The notes: generated by a model not told the origin, from the letters alone. A DNA stretch of 6,320 nt from Flavobacterium sp. (GCF_021151785.1 NZ_JAGKWP010000122.1:1-6320); one strand, 5' to 3'; shown: positions 1-6,229, numbered from the stretch's first letter. A program made the numbers and translations.

Positions 1-47
1 ATTTTGAAGCTTCTGGTAGAATACTGATTAGGATTCACTACATTTAA
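1..47 (+). other. possible 3' end of an upstream gene (tail only)
   Basis: The frame beginning at base 3 is open from the window edge to a TAA at 45-47 and reads FEASGRILIRIHYI. The stop lies 21 bases before the rnr start, a spacing that would suit a gene just upstream in the same direction. Fourteen codons are too few to recognise a family. The stretch includes AGG and CTG, which are rare in the neighbouring genes, so it could equally be non-coding. No terminator or TAnnTTTG promoter element is visible between it and rnr; if the tail is real, rnr may be co-transcribed with that gene. Confidence 0.25.
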
Positions 48-68
48 ACTTTAAAAGCGAAATGAATT

Positions 69-2246
69 ATGAATAAGAAAATAAAAAAATTGAATAAAAA
101 AGAAAAAGACTTTTCCGCTAAGATTTATAAAATACTTTCACAAGAGCCTTCTAAAAGTTTTAATTACAAGCAAATTGCTGCTATTTTAGAAGTTAATGAT
201 ACCCAAAGCAGAAATGAAATTATAAAAGAATTGAAATATCTAGCTTCAAAAGAAAAAATTGAAGAGATAGATAGAGGAAAATACCGTGTTATTTCAGGTT
301 CTGATTACTATGAAGGTTTTATTGATATGACTTCTCGTAAAACAGGTTATTTTGTATGTGATGAATTAGAAAAAGATGTTTTGATTCCATTTGCTAATTT
401 AAATCATGCGTTAGACGGCGATAAAGTAAAATGTTACATTTATAATAAAAGAGCTTCTAGAAGACCTGAAGCTGAAGTAGTTGAAATACTTCAACGAGCT
501 AAAAATGAATTTGTTGGAGTTATTGATATACAAAAAAACTTTGCTTTTGTGACTACTGCTAATGCTAAAATGTATACTGATATTTTTATTCCAAAAAATG
601 ATATTGGTGAAGCCCAACATGGTGAAGTCGTTTTGGTTCGTATGACGGATTGGCCTAAAAAAGCAGATTCTCCTTTTGGAAAAGTAGTAAAAGTGTTAGG
701 TAAACCAGGAGAACACAACACCGAAATTCATGCAATTTTAGCGGAATATGGCTTGCCTTATGATTTTCCAATTGAAGTGGAGGCTTTTGCAAATAAAATT
801 GACACTTCTATTACTGTTGAAGAAATTGCTAAGCGAAGAGATATGCGTAATGTATTGACGTTTACTATTGACCCTAAAGATGCGAAAGATTTTGACGATG
901 CCTTATCTTTTCAGGTTTTAGAAAATGGTAATTATGAAATTGGAGTGCATATTGCCGATGTTTCACATTATGTTAAAGAAGGCACTATTTTAGATGACGA
1001 AGCTTATCATAGAGCTACTTCGGTGTATTTAGTAGACCGTGTGGTTCCAATGTTACCAGAAGTTTTATCAAATTTTGCTTGTTCATTGCGTCCACATGAA
1101 GAAAAATATACCTTTTCTGCCGTATTTCAATTGAATGAAAAAGCAGAAGTAATTGATTCTTGGTTTGGAAGAACCGTAATTTATTCAGATCAGCGTTTTG
1201 CTTATGAAGAAGCTCAGGAAATAATAGAAACAAAAAGTGATATCATTCCTGCTCATATTTCGTTAACCGGAGAACAGTATCATGCTCCAAAACCAATAGT
1301 TGAAGCTACATTAAAGCTAGATGAATTAGCCAAAAAATTACGTAGTAAACGAATGGCAGCTGGTGCTATTTCTTTTGATAAAGTAGAAGTAAAATTTAAT
1401 TTAAATGAAAATGCAGAACCTGTTGGTGTATTTTTTAAACAAAGTAAAGATGCGAATCATTTAATTGAAGAATTCATGTTATTAGCTAATAGAAAAGTAG
1501 CAGAATTTATTGGTAAACAAAAGAAAACCTTTGTGTATAGAATTCACGATGAACCTAATGAAGATAAATTAATGAGTTTGCAATCGGTGATTTCAAAATT
1601 TGGTTATTCTATAAATTTTAAATCGAAAGCAACCATTTCTAGTTCATTAAATACCTTGTTAGAAGATGTTCAAGGGAAGAAAGAACAAAATATGGTAGAT
1701 ACTTTAGCTATAAGATGTATGAGTAAAGCGGCGTATTCTACTCAAAATATTGGTCATTACGGATTAGCATTTGATTATTATAGTCATTTTACGTCTCCTA
1801 TTCGTCGTTATCCTGATGTTATGGCACACCGTTTGTTACAATATTACTTAGATGGAGGTAAAAGTGTGAATGAAGAGGACTATGAAGAAAAATGTAAACA
1901 TTCGTCTGAAATGGAAAGTTTAGCCGCTAACGCCGAACGAGATTCTGTGAAATACATGCAAGTAAAATACATGCAAGATCATAAAGATCAGGAGTTTTTA
2001 GGTGTTGTTTCAGGTGTGACAGAATGGGGTGTTTATGTTGAAATCGTTGAAAATAAATGCGAGGGAATGTGTCGAATTCGTGAAATAAAAGATGATTATT
2101 ATGTATTTGATGAAAAACAATATGCCTTAGTTGGTGAAATGACTAAAAGTTTAATACAATTAGGTGATGAAGTGTATGTTAAAGTAAAGAACGCCGATTT
2201 AGTGAAGAAACAATTAGACTTTTGGTATATTAGAAAGAATGAGTAA
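69..2246 (+). CDS. rnr: ribonuclease R (RNase II/RNB family 3'-5' exoribonuclease)
   Basis: This is a processive hydrolytic 3'-to-5' exoribonuclease of the cytoplasm. In characterised relatives it degrades structured RNA, including rRNA and mRNA fragments. Domains in order: a Lys-rich N-terminus (1-18), a winged-helix-like segment (about 15-75), two cold-shock/OB domains (about 80-140 and 148-215), the RNB catalytic domain (about 255-595), and a C-terminal S1 domain (about 642-722). The metal-binding motif is intact: IDPKDAKDFDD, with D268, D274, D276 and D277 matching the E. coli active-site aspartates. The RNB signature HFTSPIRRYPD is at 573-583. At 725 aa it is shorter than E. coli RNase R (about 813 aa), mainly because it stops right after S1 and lacks the basic C-terminal tail. 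The S1 domain and preserved N-terminal modules favour RNase R over RNase II. The ATG at 69 is the natural start: the ATG at 62 is followed within five codons by a stop. No promoter is recognisable upstream. Confidence 0.97.
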   Translation: MNKKIKKLNKKEKDFSAKIYKILSQEPSKSFNYKQIAAILEVNDTQSRNEIIKELKYLASKEKIEEIDRGKYRVISGSDYYEGFIDMTSRKTGYFVCDELEKDVLIPFANLNHALDGDKVKCYIYNKRASRRPEAEVVEILQRAKNEFVGVIDIQKNFAFVTTANAKMYTDIFIPKNDIGEAQHGEVVLVRMTDWPKKADSPFGKVVKVLGKPGEHNTEIHAILAEYGLPYDFPIEVEAFANKIDTSITVEEIAKRRDMRNVLTFTIDPKDAKDFDDALSFQVLENGNYEIGVHIADVSHYVKEGTILDDEAYHRATSVYLVDRVVPMLPEVLSNFACSLRPHEEKYTFSAVFQLNEKAEVIDSWFGRTVIYSDQRFAYEEAQEIIETKSDIIPAHISLTGEQYHAPKPIVEATLKLDELAKKLRSKRMAAGAISFDKVEVKFNLNENAEPVGVFFKQSKDANHLIEEFMLLANRKVAEFIGKQKKTFVYRIHDEPNEDKLMSLQSVISKFGYSINFKSKATISSSLNTLLEDVQGKKEQNMVDTLAIRCMSKAAYSTQNIGHYGLAFDYYSHFTSPIRRYPDVMAHRLLQYYLDGGKSVNEEDYEEKCKHSSEMESLAANAERDSVKYMQVKYMQDHKDQEFLGVVSGVTEWGVYVEIVENKCEGMCRIREIKDDYYVFDEKQYALVGEMTKSLIQLGDEVYVKVKNADLVKKQLDFWYIRKNE

Positions 2247-2268
2247 TTATAGAAAGAATGAGTAATTA
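2231..2268 (+). repeat. exact 19-bp tandem duplication across the rnr stop codon
   Basis: The unit tagaaagaatgagtaatta occurs at 2231-2249 and again, with no gap and no mismatch, at 2250-2268. The first copy encodes the last residues of RNase R (RKNE) and its TAA at 2244-2246. The second copy lies entirely after the stop, so the protein is unaffected. Perfect identity suggests a recent replication-slippage duplication; a function is not evident. Confidence 0.95.
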
Positions 2269-2278
2269 ATTTTTGACC

Positions 2279-2297
2279 TACTGAACTTGTTTCAGTA
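2279..2297 (+). repeat. palindromic intergenic repeat, copy 1
   Basis: A hairpin with a perfect 7-bp stem (tactgaa / ttcagta) and the loop cttgt begins 33 bases after the rnr stop and ends 18 bases before the next start codon. Its core actgaacttgtttcagta (2280-2297) matches the reverse complement of 6230-6247 at 17 of 18 positions. The arms resemble the short palindromes around CTGAACTTGTTTCAG that I recall as dispersed repeats in bacterial genomes. No T-run follows, so it is a poor intrinsic terminator on the plus strand; it could still act as an RNA 3'-end stabiliser for rnr. Confidence 0.7.
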
Positions 2298-2314
2298 TCT
2301 AAATTTACAATAAT

Positions 2315-2989
2315 ATGAAAAGTATCTTTTTCAATTTTTTAGCTTTTTTAGCTTTTTCAACATCTTTTGCTCAAACTGAAAAAAATGTTGGTGATTTTAC
2401 TAAAGTCACTGCTTTTGATCAAATTGACGTTACCTTGGTTCCAGGAACTGAAAATAAGGTTTTGTTAACAGGTGCAAATTCAAATGTTGTGGAATTAATC
2501 AATAAAAATGGTGAATTAAAAGTTCGTATGCCTTTGGGTAAAATGTTAAGTGGAGATGATGTAACTGCTACCGTATATTTTAAAAAATTAGAGGCGGTTG
2601 AAGCCAATGAAGGAAGTAGAGTGGTTTCAAAAGAACCTATTCAAAGTATCGCTTTTGATATTATTACCAAAGAAGGTTCAGAAGTAAATTTACAAAACTT
2701 ACAAGCGGATAAATTAACAGTTAGAACCAGTGCAGGTAGCATAGTTACTGTAAAAGGTACAGTAAAAAATCAGGATGTTTTAGCTAATTCTGGTGCGAAA
2801 TATGACGGACAAGATTGTATTACCCAACAAACCACTGTTACAGTAAATGCTGGAGGAATGGCAGAAGTAAATGCAACAGATTTAGTAGACGCTAAAACAA
2901 GAGCAGGTGGAACTATTACAATTCATGGTAAACCTAAGCAAATTAATGAAAAGAAAATTGCTGGTGGTACTATTGAACAAGCAAAATAA
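2315..2989 (+). CDS. secreted head-GIN domain protein (DUF2807 family)
   Basis: The 224-aa protein starts with a Sec signal peptide: a Lys at position 2, a hydrophobic core at about 4-17, and an SFA-Q cleavage site that would remove residues 1-19. The mature part is rich in beta-strands, Gly, Thr, Val and Asn. Its opening (VGDFTKVTAFDQIDVTLVPG) is typical of the Bacteroidota head-GIN domain (PF10988, once called putative auto-transporter adhesin), which folds as a right-handed beta-helix-like stack. Alternating hydrophobic repeats such as LTVRTSAGS, VTVNAGG and KTRAGGTITIHG continue to the C-terminus. There is no lipobox cysteine, no type IX sorting domain and no transmembrane helix after the signal, so a periplasmic location or loose surface association is likely. 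The function of the family is unsettled; an adhesin role is only a domain name. The gene is followed by a clear terminator. The 68-bp gap after rnr has no convincing promoter, so read-through from rnr is possible. Confidence 0.88.
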   Translation: MKSIFFNFLAFLAFSTSFAQTEKNVGDFTKVTAFDQIDVTLVPGTENKVLLTGANSNVVELINKNGELKVRMPLGKMLSGDDVTATVYFKKLEAVEANEGSRVVSKEPIQSIAFDIITKEGSEVNLQNLQADKLTVRTSAGSIVTVKGTVKNQDVLANSGAKYDGQDCITQQTTVTVNAGGMAEVNATDLVDAKTRAGGTITIHGKPKQINEKKIAGGTIEQAK

Positions 2990-3014
2990 ATAATAAGAGA
3001 AATTGATAATTTTT

Positions 3015-3047
3015 AAAAACGATAAATTAAAAACTTATCGTTTTTTT
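3015..3047 (+). terminator. intrinsic terminator after the head-GIN gene
   Basis: An 11-bp perfect stem (aaaaacgataa at 3015-3025 with ttatcgttttt at 3035-3045) encloses a 9-nt loop and runs into seven consecutive T (3041-3047). It begins 26 bases after the stop at 2989. The A-tract on the 5' arm would also give a T-tract in the opposite direction, but no minus-strand gene ends here. Confidence 0.9.
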
Positions 3048-3049
3048 AG

Positions 3050-3058
3050 TATATTTTG
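3050..3058 (+). promoter_or_regulatory. weak candidate promoter -7 element for the LysE-type gene
   Basis: TATATTTTG resembles the Bacteroidota -7 consensus TAnnTTTG but has one extra base between TA and TTTG. It lies 39 bases before the ATG at 3098 and directly after the preceding terminator, where a promoter is expected. No TTTG is found at the normal -33 distance, so the assignment is tentative. Confidence 0.35.
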
Positions 3059-3097
3059 TTAACTTCGTATAACAAACTACAAATTTTAAAAAATTAC

Positions 3098-3775
3098 ATG
3101 ATTCAAGATATTTTAGCTGCCTTACCATGGGGTTTTCTTTTAGCCATTTCTATTGGTCCAGGTTTTTTTGTTTTACTAGAAACTAGTATTACTAAAGGTT
3201 TTAAAGCAGCAATGACCTTGGATTTTGGTATCGTTTTTAGTGATATTGTTTACATATTAATTGCCTATTTTGCTTCTAATCAAATTTTAGATCAATTTAA
3301 AAATAACCCTAATTTATATATTATTGGAGGTTTAATAATGGGTGTATATGGAGTTATTTCATTTATACAACTGAAGAAAAAATTTGTTATTGAAGAGGAA
3401 AAAGATATTGATGATATTCCCAAAAATAATTACTTAGGTTTATTTTTTAAAGGGTTCTTTTTAAATGTAATTAACATTGGAATTTTAGGATTTTGGATGA
3501 TGGTTATCATTACACAAGGACCTCGTTTACAAATGGTTCCTTCTCGAATTTTTGTTTTTTTTACAGCTACTTTATTATTTTATTTAGGTTTTGATGTAAT
3601 GAAAATTTTATTAGCTAAACAATTAAAACACCGTTTAACACCAACTAATATTTATAAAATTAAAAGGACCATCAGTTTTATTTTAATTATTTTTGGATTG
3701 TTCTTTCTATTGCAAGGTATTTTTCCTGGTATGAAAGATGATATTACTAATAAAATCGAGCACACTACAGAATAA
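3098..3775 (+). CDS. LysE/RhtB-family inner-membrane exporter
   Basis: The 225-aa integral membrane protein has about six hydrophobic segments (roughly 4-30, 40-62, 73-92, 115-139, 149-172 and 190-209), the usual count and length for LysE/RhtB translocators. The family hallmark near the N-terminus is present: a GPG at 20-22 within a hydrophobic run ending in a Thr/Ser-rich turn (ETSITKGFKAA). A charged loop (93-112, KKK then EEEKDIDD) separates helices 3 and 4. Characterised members export amino acids such as lysine, threonine or homoserine lactones by proton exchange; the substrate here cannot be read from sequence. The frame stays open upstream to a TTG at 3056, but that would add 14 polar residues before the conserved opening. 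The ATG at 3098, with an A-rich leader, is the better start. It is flanked by terminators on both sides, so it is probably monocistronic. Confidence 0.87.
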   Translation: MIQDILAALPWGFLLAISIGPGFFVLLETSITKGFKAAMTLDFGIVFSDIVYILIAYFASNQILDQFKNNPNLYIIGGLIMGVYGVISFIQLKKKFVIEEEKDIDDIPKNNYLGLFFKGFFLNVINIGILGFWMMVIITQGPRLQMVPSRIFVFFTATLLFYLGFDVMKILLAKQLKHRLTPTNIYKIKRTISFILIIFGLFFLLQGIFPGMKDDITNKIEHTTE

Positions 3776-3780
3776 ATTTT

Positions 3781-3816
3781 AACCTTCAAATAAATAATTT
3801 GGAGGTTTTTTTTTTT
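3781..3816 (+). terminator. intrinsic terminator after the LysE-type gene
   Basis: An 11-bp stem (aaccttcaaat at 3781-3791 with atttggaggtt at 3797-3807, one T-G wobble) closes a 5-nt loop and passes into eleven T (3806-3816). It starts five bases after the stop codon, which makes its assignment to this gene secure. Confidence 0.93.
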
Positions 3817-3891
3817 GAATTTTTATATCGGTTTTATTTCGTTATAAGTATCAAATAATTTCTAGTATTTAGAATTTGAATAGAGAAATAA

Positions 3892-3921
3892 AAAAACCTT
3901 CTAAGAAATTAGAAGGTTTTT
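3892..3921 (-). terminator. intrinsic terminator of tRNA-Cys
   Basis: A perfect inverted repeat: the GC-containing stem ccttctaa (3897-3904) / ttagaagg (3909-3916) with a 4-nt loop, extended by five A-T pairs on each side. On the minus strand it ends in seven T (complement of 3890-3896) and starts one base after the tRNA 3' end, as expected for a tRNA terminator. The T-tract on the plus strand means it could also stop read-through from the convergent LysE-type gene. Confidence 0.9.
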
Positions 3922-3922
3922 G

Positions 3923-3993
3923 AGGCATCGCCCGGATTCGAACCGGGGTACGCGGTTTTGCAGACCGATGCCTAGCCGCTCGGCCACGACGCC
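3923..3993 (-). tRNA. tRNA-Cys (anticodon GCA)
   Basis: The 71-nt minus-strand sequence folds as a complete cloverleaf. The acceptor stem GGCGTCG/CGATGCC has one G-T wobble. The D arm GCC/GGC has a G13-A22 mismatch, the anticodon loop is CTGCAAA with GCA at 3959-3961, the variable loop is 4 nt, and the T arm CCCGG-TTCGAAT-CCGGG is perfect. The discriminator base is U73 (complement of base 3923), the main identity element for cysteinyl-tRNA synthetase, which confirms the anticodon call. Base 27 (T) and base 43 (C) do not pair at the top of the anticodon stem. CCA is not encoded: the genomic bases after U73 are CAA, so CCA must be added by nucleotidyltransferase. G15 and C48 form a normal Levitt pair, unlike the G15-G48 known for E. 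coli tRNA-Cys. Confidence 0.97.
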
Positions 3994-4004
3994 CTATTGG
4001 ATTG

Positions 4005-4033
4005 CAAATATAGTAAAAAAGTTAAAAGTCAAA
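4005..4033 (-). promoter_or_regulatory. promoter of tRNA-Cys (Bacteroidota type)
   Basis: On the minus strand a TTTG (complement of 4030-4033) is followed after 17 bases by TATATTTG (complement of 4005-4012), an exact fit to the Bacteroidota sigma-factor consensus of TTTG near -33 and TAnnTTTG near -7. Transcription would begin around 3998, a few bases before the mature tRNA 5' end at 3993, so the precursor would have a very short leader for RNase P to remove. Confidence 0.8.
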
Positions 4034-4096
4034 ACGGTAAACGATAAAAAATATTAAGCTAATCATTAAATATAGTTAATTAATAATTTTATATAC

Positions 4097-4453
4097 TTAT
4101 CTTTTTTTCTTCATTATAATGGTAACTCCCTCAACATCACCACCTATAGGCGGATTTAATTTAGTTACTTCCACCTTAACCTGAGTCACCATAAATAATT
4201 CATTTAAAATTCGATCAATGATTCTTTTAGCTACATGTTCTAATAATTTAGCACGTATAGCCATTTCTTCTGTTACAATTCGGTTTAAATCTACGTAATC
4301 AACTGTATCTGTCAATTCATCTGTTTGAGAAGATGGTTTTAAATTCGTTTTTATTGTTAAATCAACGCGATAATTACTACCTATTTTAGCTTCTTCTTCT
4401 AAACATCCGTGATAGGAAAACGTTCTTATATTCGTTAGTTTTATAATCCCCAT
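4097..4453 (-). CDS. folB: dihydroneopterin aldolase
   Basis: A cytosolic enzyme of folate biosynthesis that converts 7,8-dihydroneopterin to 6-hydroxymethyl-7,8-dihydropterin and glycolaldehyde. The length (118 aa) is normal for this small tunnel-fold family, which assembles as an octamer. Key residues align with the S. aureus enzyme: YHG at 14-16, the active-site Glu at E21 (S. aureus E22), Tyr at Y53 in TVDYVDL (Y54), the pterin-anchoring Glu at E72 in LLEHVA (E74), and the catalytic Lys at K98 in VTKLNPP (K100). The NPPIGGDVEGV tail is also typical. The paralogous epimerase FolX is the main alternative, but the conserved Tyr and Lys favour the aldolase. The start ATG (4451-4453) follows an A-rich leader. 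No terminator is visible downstream, so transcripts may run through tRNA-Cys to its terminator. The gene is divergent from glnS. Confidence 0.92.
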   Translation of the reverse strand: MGIIKLTNIRTFSYHGCLEEEAKIGSNYRVDLTIKTNLKPSSQTDELTDTVDYVDLNRIVTEEMAIRAKLLEHVAKRIIDRILNELFMVTQVKVEVTKLNPPIGGDVEGVTIIMKKKR

Positions 4454-4459
4454 TTTTTT

Positions 4460-4498
4460 TCAAATTTTCAAATTGACTAATTCTCAAATTGACTAATT
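4460..4498. repeat. 15-bp direct repeats in the folB-glnS intergenic region
   Basis: TCAAATTGACTAATT occurs twice without mismatch, at 4468-4482 and 4484-4498 (16-bp period, one C between them). A third partial copy, TCAAATT, sits at 4460-4466, eight bases before the first. The block lies between the folB start codon and the divergent promoter elements. It would be in the folB 5' leader and just upstream of the glnS -7 element. Either a slippage product or a paired regulator-binding site is possible. Confidence 0.9.
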
Positions 4499-4503
4499 AA
4501 ACT

Positions 4504-4511
4504 TATCTTTG
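4504..4511 (+). promoter_or_regulatory. promoter -7 element of glnS
   Basis: TATCTTTG matches the Bacteroidota -7 consensus TAnnTTTG exactly and lies 20 bases before the glnS ATG, giving a leader of roughly 14 bases. The -33 TTG is not at the ideal distance: TTG at 4489-4491 is 12 bases away and TTG at 4473-4475 is 28 bases away. Confidence 0.6.
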
Positions 4512-4512
4512 T

Positions 4513-4520
4513 CAAAAGTA
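4513..4520 (-). promoter_or_regulatory. candidate promoter -7 element of folB
   Basis: Read on the minus strand, the complement of 4513-4520 is TACTTTTG, an exact TAnnTTTG match, one base away from the glnS element on the other strand. Transcription would start near 4506 and give folB a leader of about 53 bases containing the 15-bp repeats. The matching -33 element would fall inside the start of glnS, where no clean TTTG is seen on the minus strand. Confidence 0.45.
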
Positions 4521-4531
4521 AAAAAAAGACA

Positions 4532-6214
4532 ATGTCTACAGAAGAAAAATCACTGAATTTTATAGAGCAAATTATTGAAGAAGATTTAAAAAATGGTTTG
4601 CCAAATGATAAATTACGTTTCCGTTTCCCACCTGAACCTAATGGGTATTTACATGTGGGTCATGCTAGTGCAATTTGTCTTAATTTTGGTTTAGGATTAG
4701 ATTACAATGCACCGGTAAACCTTCGTTTTGATGATACCAATCCTTCTAAAGAAGAACAAGAATATGTAGATGCAATTAAGCGCGATGTAGCATGGTTAGG
4801 TTATCAATGGGATAAAGAATGTTATGCTTCAGATTATTTCCAACAATTATATGATTGGGCAGTAGAATTGATTAAAAAAGGTAAAGCTTATGTAGATAAT
4901 CAATCTTCTGAGGAAATGGCCAAACAAAAAGGAACACCTACGCAACCAGGTACTAATAGTCCGAATAGAGACCGTTCTGTGGAAGAAAATTTAGATTTAT
5001 TTACACGTATGAAAAATGGTGAATTTCCTAACGGAAGTTACATTTTACGTGCAAAAATTGATATGGCTTCACCAAATATGTTGATGCGTGATCCGATTAT
5101 TTATCGTATTATGCACGAACATCATCATAGAACTGGAAATGATTGGTGTATTTATCCAATGTATGATTGGGCACATGGTGAAAGCGATTATTTAGAACAA
5201 ATTTCACATTCTTTTTGTACCCTAGAATTCTTACCTCATAGAGAATTATACGATTGGTTTTTAGATCAAATTTACGACAGTTCTAAAGTAAGACCGAAAC
5301 AACGTGAATTTGCTCGTAGAAATTTATCACACACGGTAGTTTCTAAACGAAAATTATTACAATTGGTTGAAGAAAAGCATGTTACAGGATGGGACGATCC
5401 ACGTATGAGTACGATTTCAGGTATGCGTAGACGCGGCTATACACCTGCTGCTATTCGTAATTTTGCTCATACAATTGGAATTGCTAAACGTACCAATTTA
5501 ATTGATGTTTCGTTATTAGAATTTTGTGTACGTGAAGATTTAAATAAAATTGCACCTCGTGTAATGGCTGTTTTAGATCCGGTTAAATTAGTAATTACTA
5601 ATTATCCTGAAGGAAAAGAAGAATGGTTAGAAGCTGAAAATAATCCAGAAGAAGAAGTATTAACTTTTAGAGAAGTACCTTTTTCTAGAGAATTATATAT
5701 AGAAAGAGAAGACTTCCAAGAAGAAGCACATAAGAAATTTTTCCGTTTAACCTTAGGTACAGAAGTACGTTTAAAAAATGCGTATATTATTAAAGGTGAG
5801 TCGGTTGTAAAAGATGAAAACGGTAAAATTACCGAAATTCATTGTACATATGATGTAGATTCTAAATCAGGAAGTGGTACTGAAGCGAGTAAACGTAAGG
5901 TTAAAGGAACCATTCACTGGGTTTCTATTCAACATGCTAAAGAAGCTGAAGTACGTGTGTATGACCGTTTATTTACGCATGAAATGCCGGATGGAAATAA
6001 AGAGGTTGATTTCAAAGAATACATCAATCCTAACTCTTTACAAGTTATAAAAGGATATGTAGAACCAAGTTTAACTTCTGCTAAAGAATTAGATCATTTC
6101 CAATTTCAGCGTTTAGGATATTTTTGTGTAGATCGAGATTCCACAGCAGAAAAATTAGTTTTCAATAAAACAGTTGGACTAAGAGATACTTGGGCAAAAG
6201 TTTCGGAACAGTAA
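4532..6214 (+). CDS. glnS: glutaminyl-tRNA synthetase (class I)
   Basis: This enzyme charges tRNA-Gln with glutamine using ATP in the cytoplasm. The 560-aa length matches the classical single-function enzyme (E. coli about 554 aa). The Rossmann catalytic core carries the HIGH motif as PPEPNGYLHVGHA (33-45) and the KMSKS-type loop as VVSKRKL (269-275). Features that separate GlnRS from GluRS are present: RFDDTNPSKE (65-74), CIYPMYDWAHGESD (206-219) and HSFCTLEF (226-233), with Y211 and C229 in the region that recognises glutamine. Two beta-barrel anticodon-binding domains fill about 340-550, including the conserved KGTIHWV (458-464). The protein ends after the second barrel, so the C-terminal YqeY domain found fused to GlnRS in some Bacteroidota is absent here. 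Having GlnRS suggests tRNA-Gln is charged directly. The ATG at 4532 follows an A-rich leader with no Shine-Dalgarno site. The gene is divergent from folB and ends before a terminator. Confidence 0.98.
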   Translation: MSTEEKSLNFIEQIIEEDLKNGLPNDKLRFRFPPEPNGYLHVGHASAICLNFGLGLDYNAPVNLRFDDTNPSKEEQEYVDAIKRDVAWLGYQWDKECYASDYFQQLYDWAVELIKKGKAYVDNQSSEEMAKQKGTPTQPGTNSPNRDRSVEENLDLFTRMKNGEFPNGSYILRAKIDMASPNMLMRDPIIYRIMHEHHHRTGNDWCIYPMYDWAHGESDYLEQISHSFCTLEFLPHRELYDWFLDQIYDSSKVRPKQREFARRNLSHTVVSKRKLLQLVEEKHVTGWDDPRMSTISGMRRRGYTPAAIRNFAHTIGIAKRTNLIDVSLLEFCVREDLNKIAPRVMAVLDPVKLVITNYPEGKEEWLEAENNPEEEVLTFREVPFSRELYIEREDFQEEAHKKFFRLTLGTEVRLKNAYIIKGESVVKDENGKITEIHCTYDVDSKSGSGTEASKRKVKGTIHWVSIQHAKEAEVRVYDRLFTHEMPDGNKEVDFKEYINPNSLQVIKGYVEPSLTSAKELDHFQFQRLGYFCVDRDSTAEKLVFNKTVGLRDTWAKVSEQ

Positions 6215-6229
6215 AAATAAAAAGTTGTC

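Noticed and set aside
411..721. Open frames on the minus strand inside rnr (also 1015-1233)
   Set aside because: They overlap the well-supported RNase R coding sequence, match no recognisable family, and have no promoter or separate context.
1950..1977. 13-bp direct repeat aaatacatgcaag (15-bp period) in rnr
   Set aside because: It encodes KYMQV-KYMQ, a stretch I recall as conserved just before the S1 domain in related RNase R proteins, so it reflects protein sequence and not a DNA element.
2267..2275. TAATTTTTG as a promoter -7 element for the head-GIN gene
   Set aside because: It has one base too many between TA and TTTG and no TTTG at the -33 distance; T-rich intergenic sequence produces such near-matches readily.
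2419..2607. Minus-strand open frame inside the head-GIN gene
   Set aside because: Antisense to a convincing secreted protein; short, low-information composition and no initiation signals.
3056..3097. TTG start that would extend the LysE-type protein by 14 residues
   Set aside because: The extension is polar, precedes the conserved N-terminal helix, overlaps the candidate promoter element, and an ATG with an A-rich leader is available at 3098.
4034..4096. AT-rich stretch between the tRNA-Cys promoter and folB, with ttaattaa palindrome, as a folB terminator
   Set aside because: There is no GC-containing stem or T-run after a hairpin on the minus strand; composition alone explains the palindrome.
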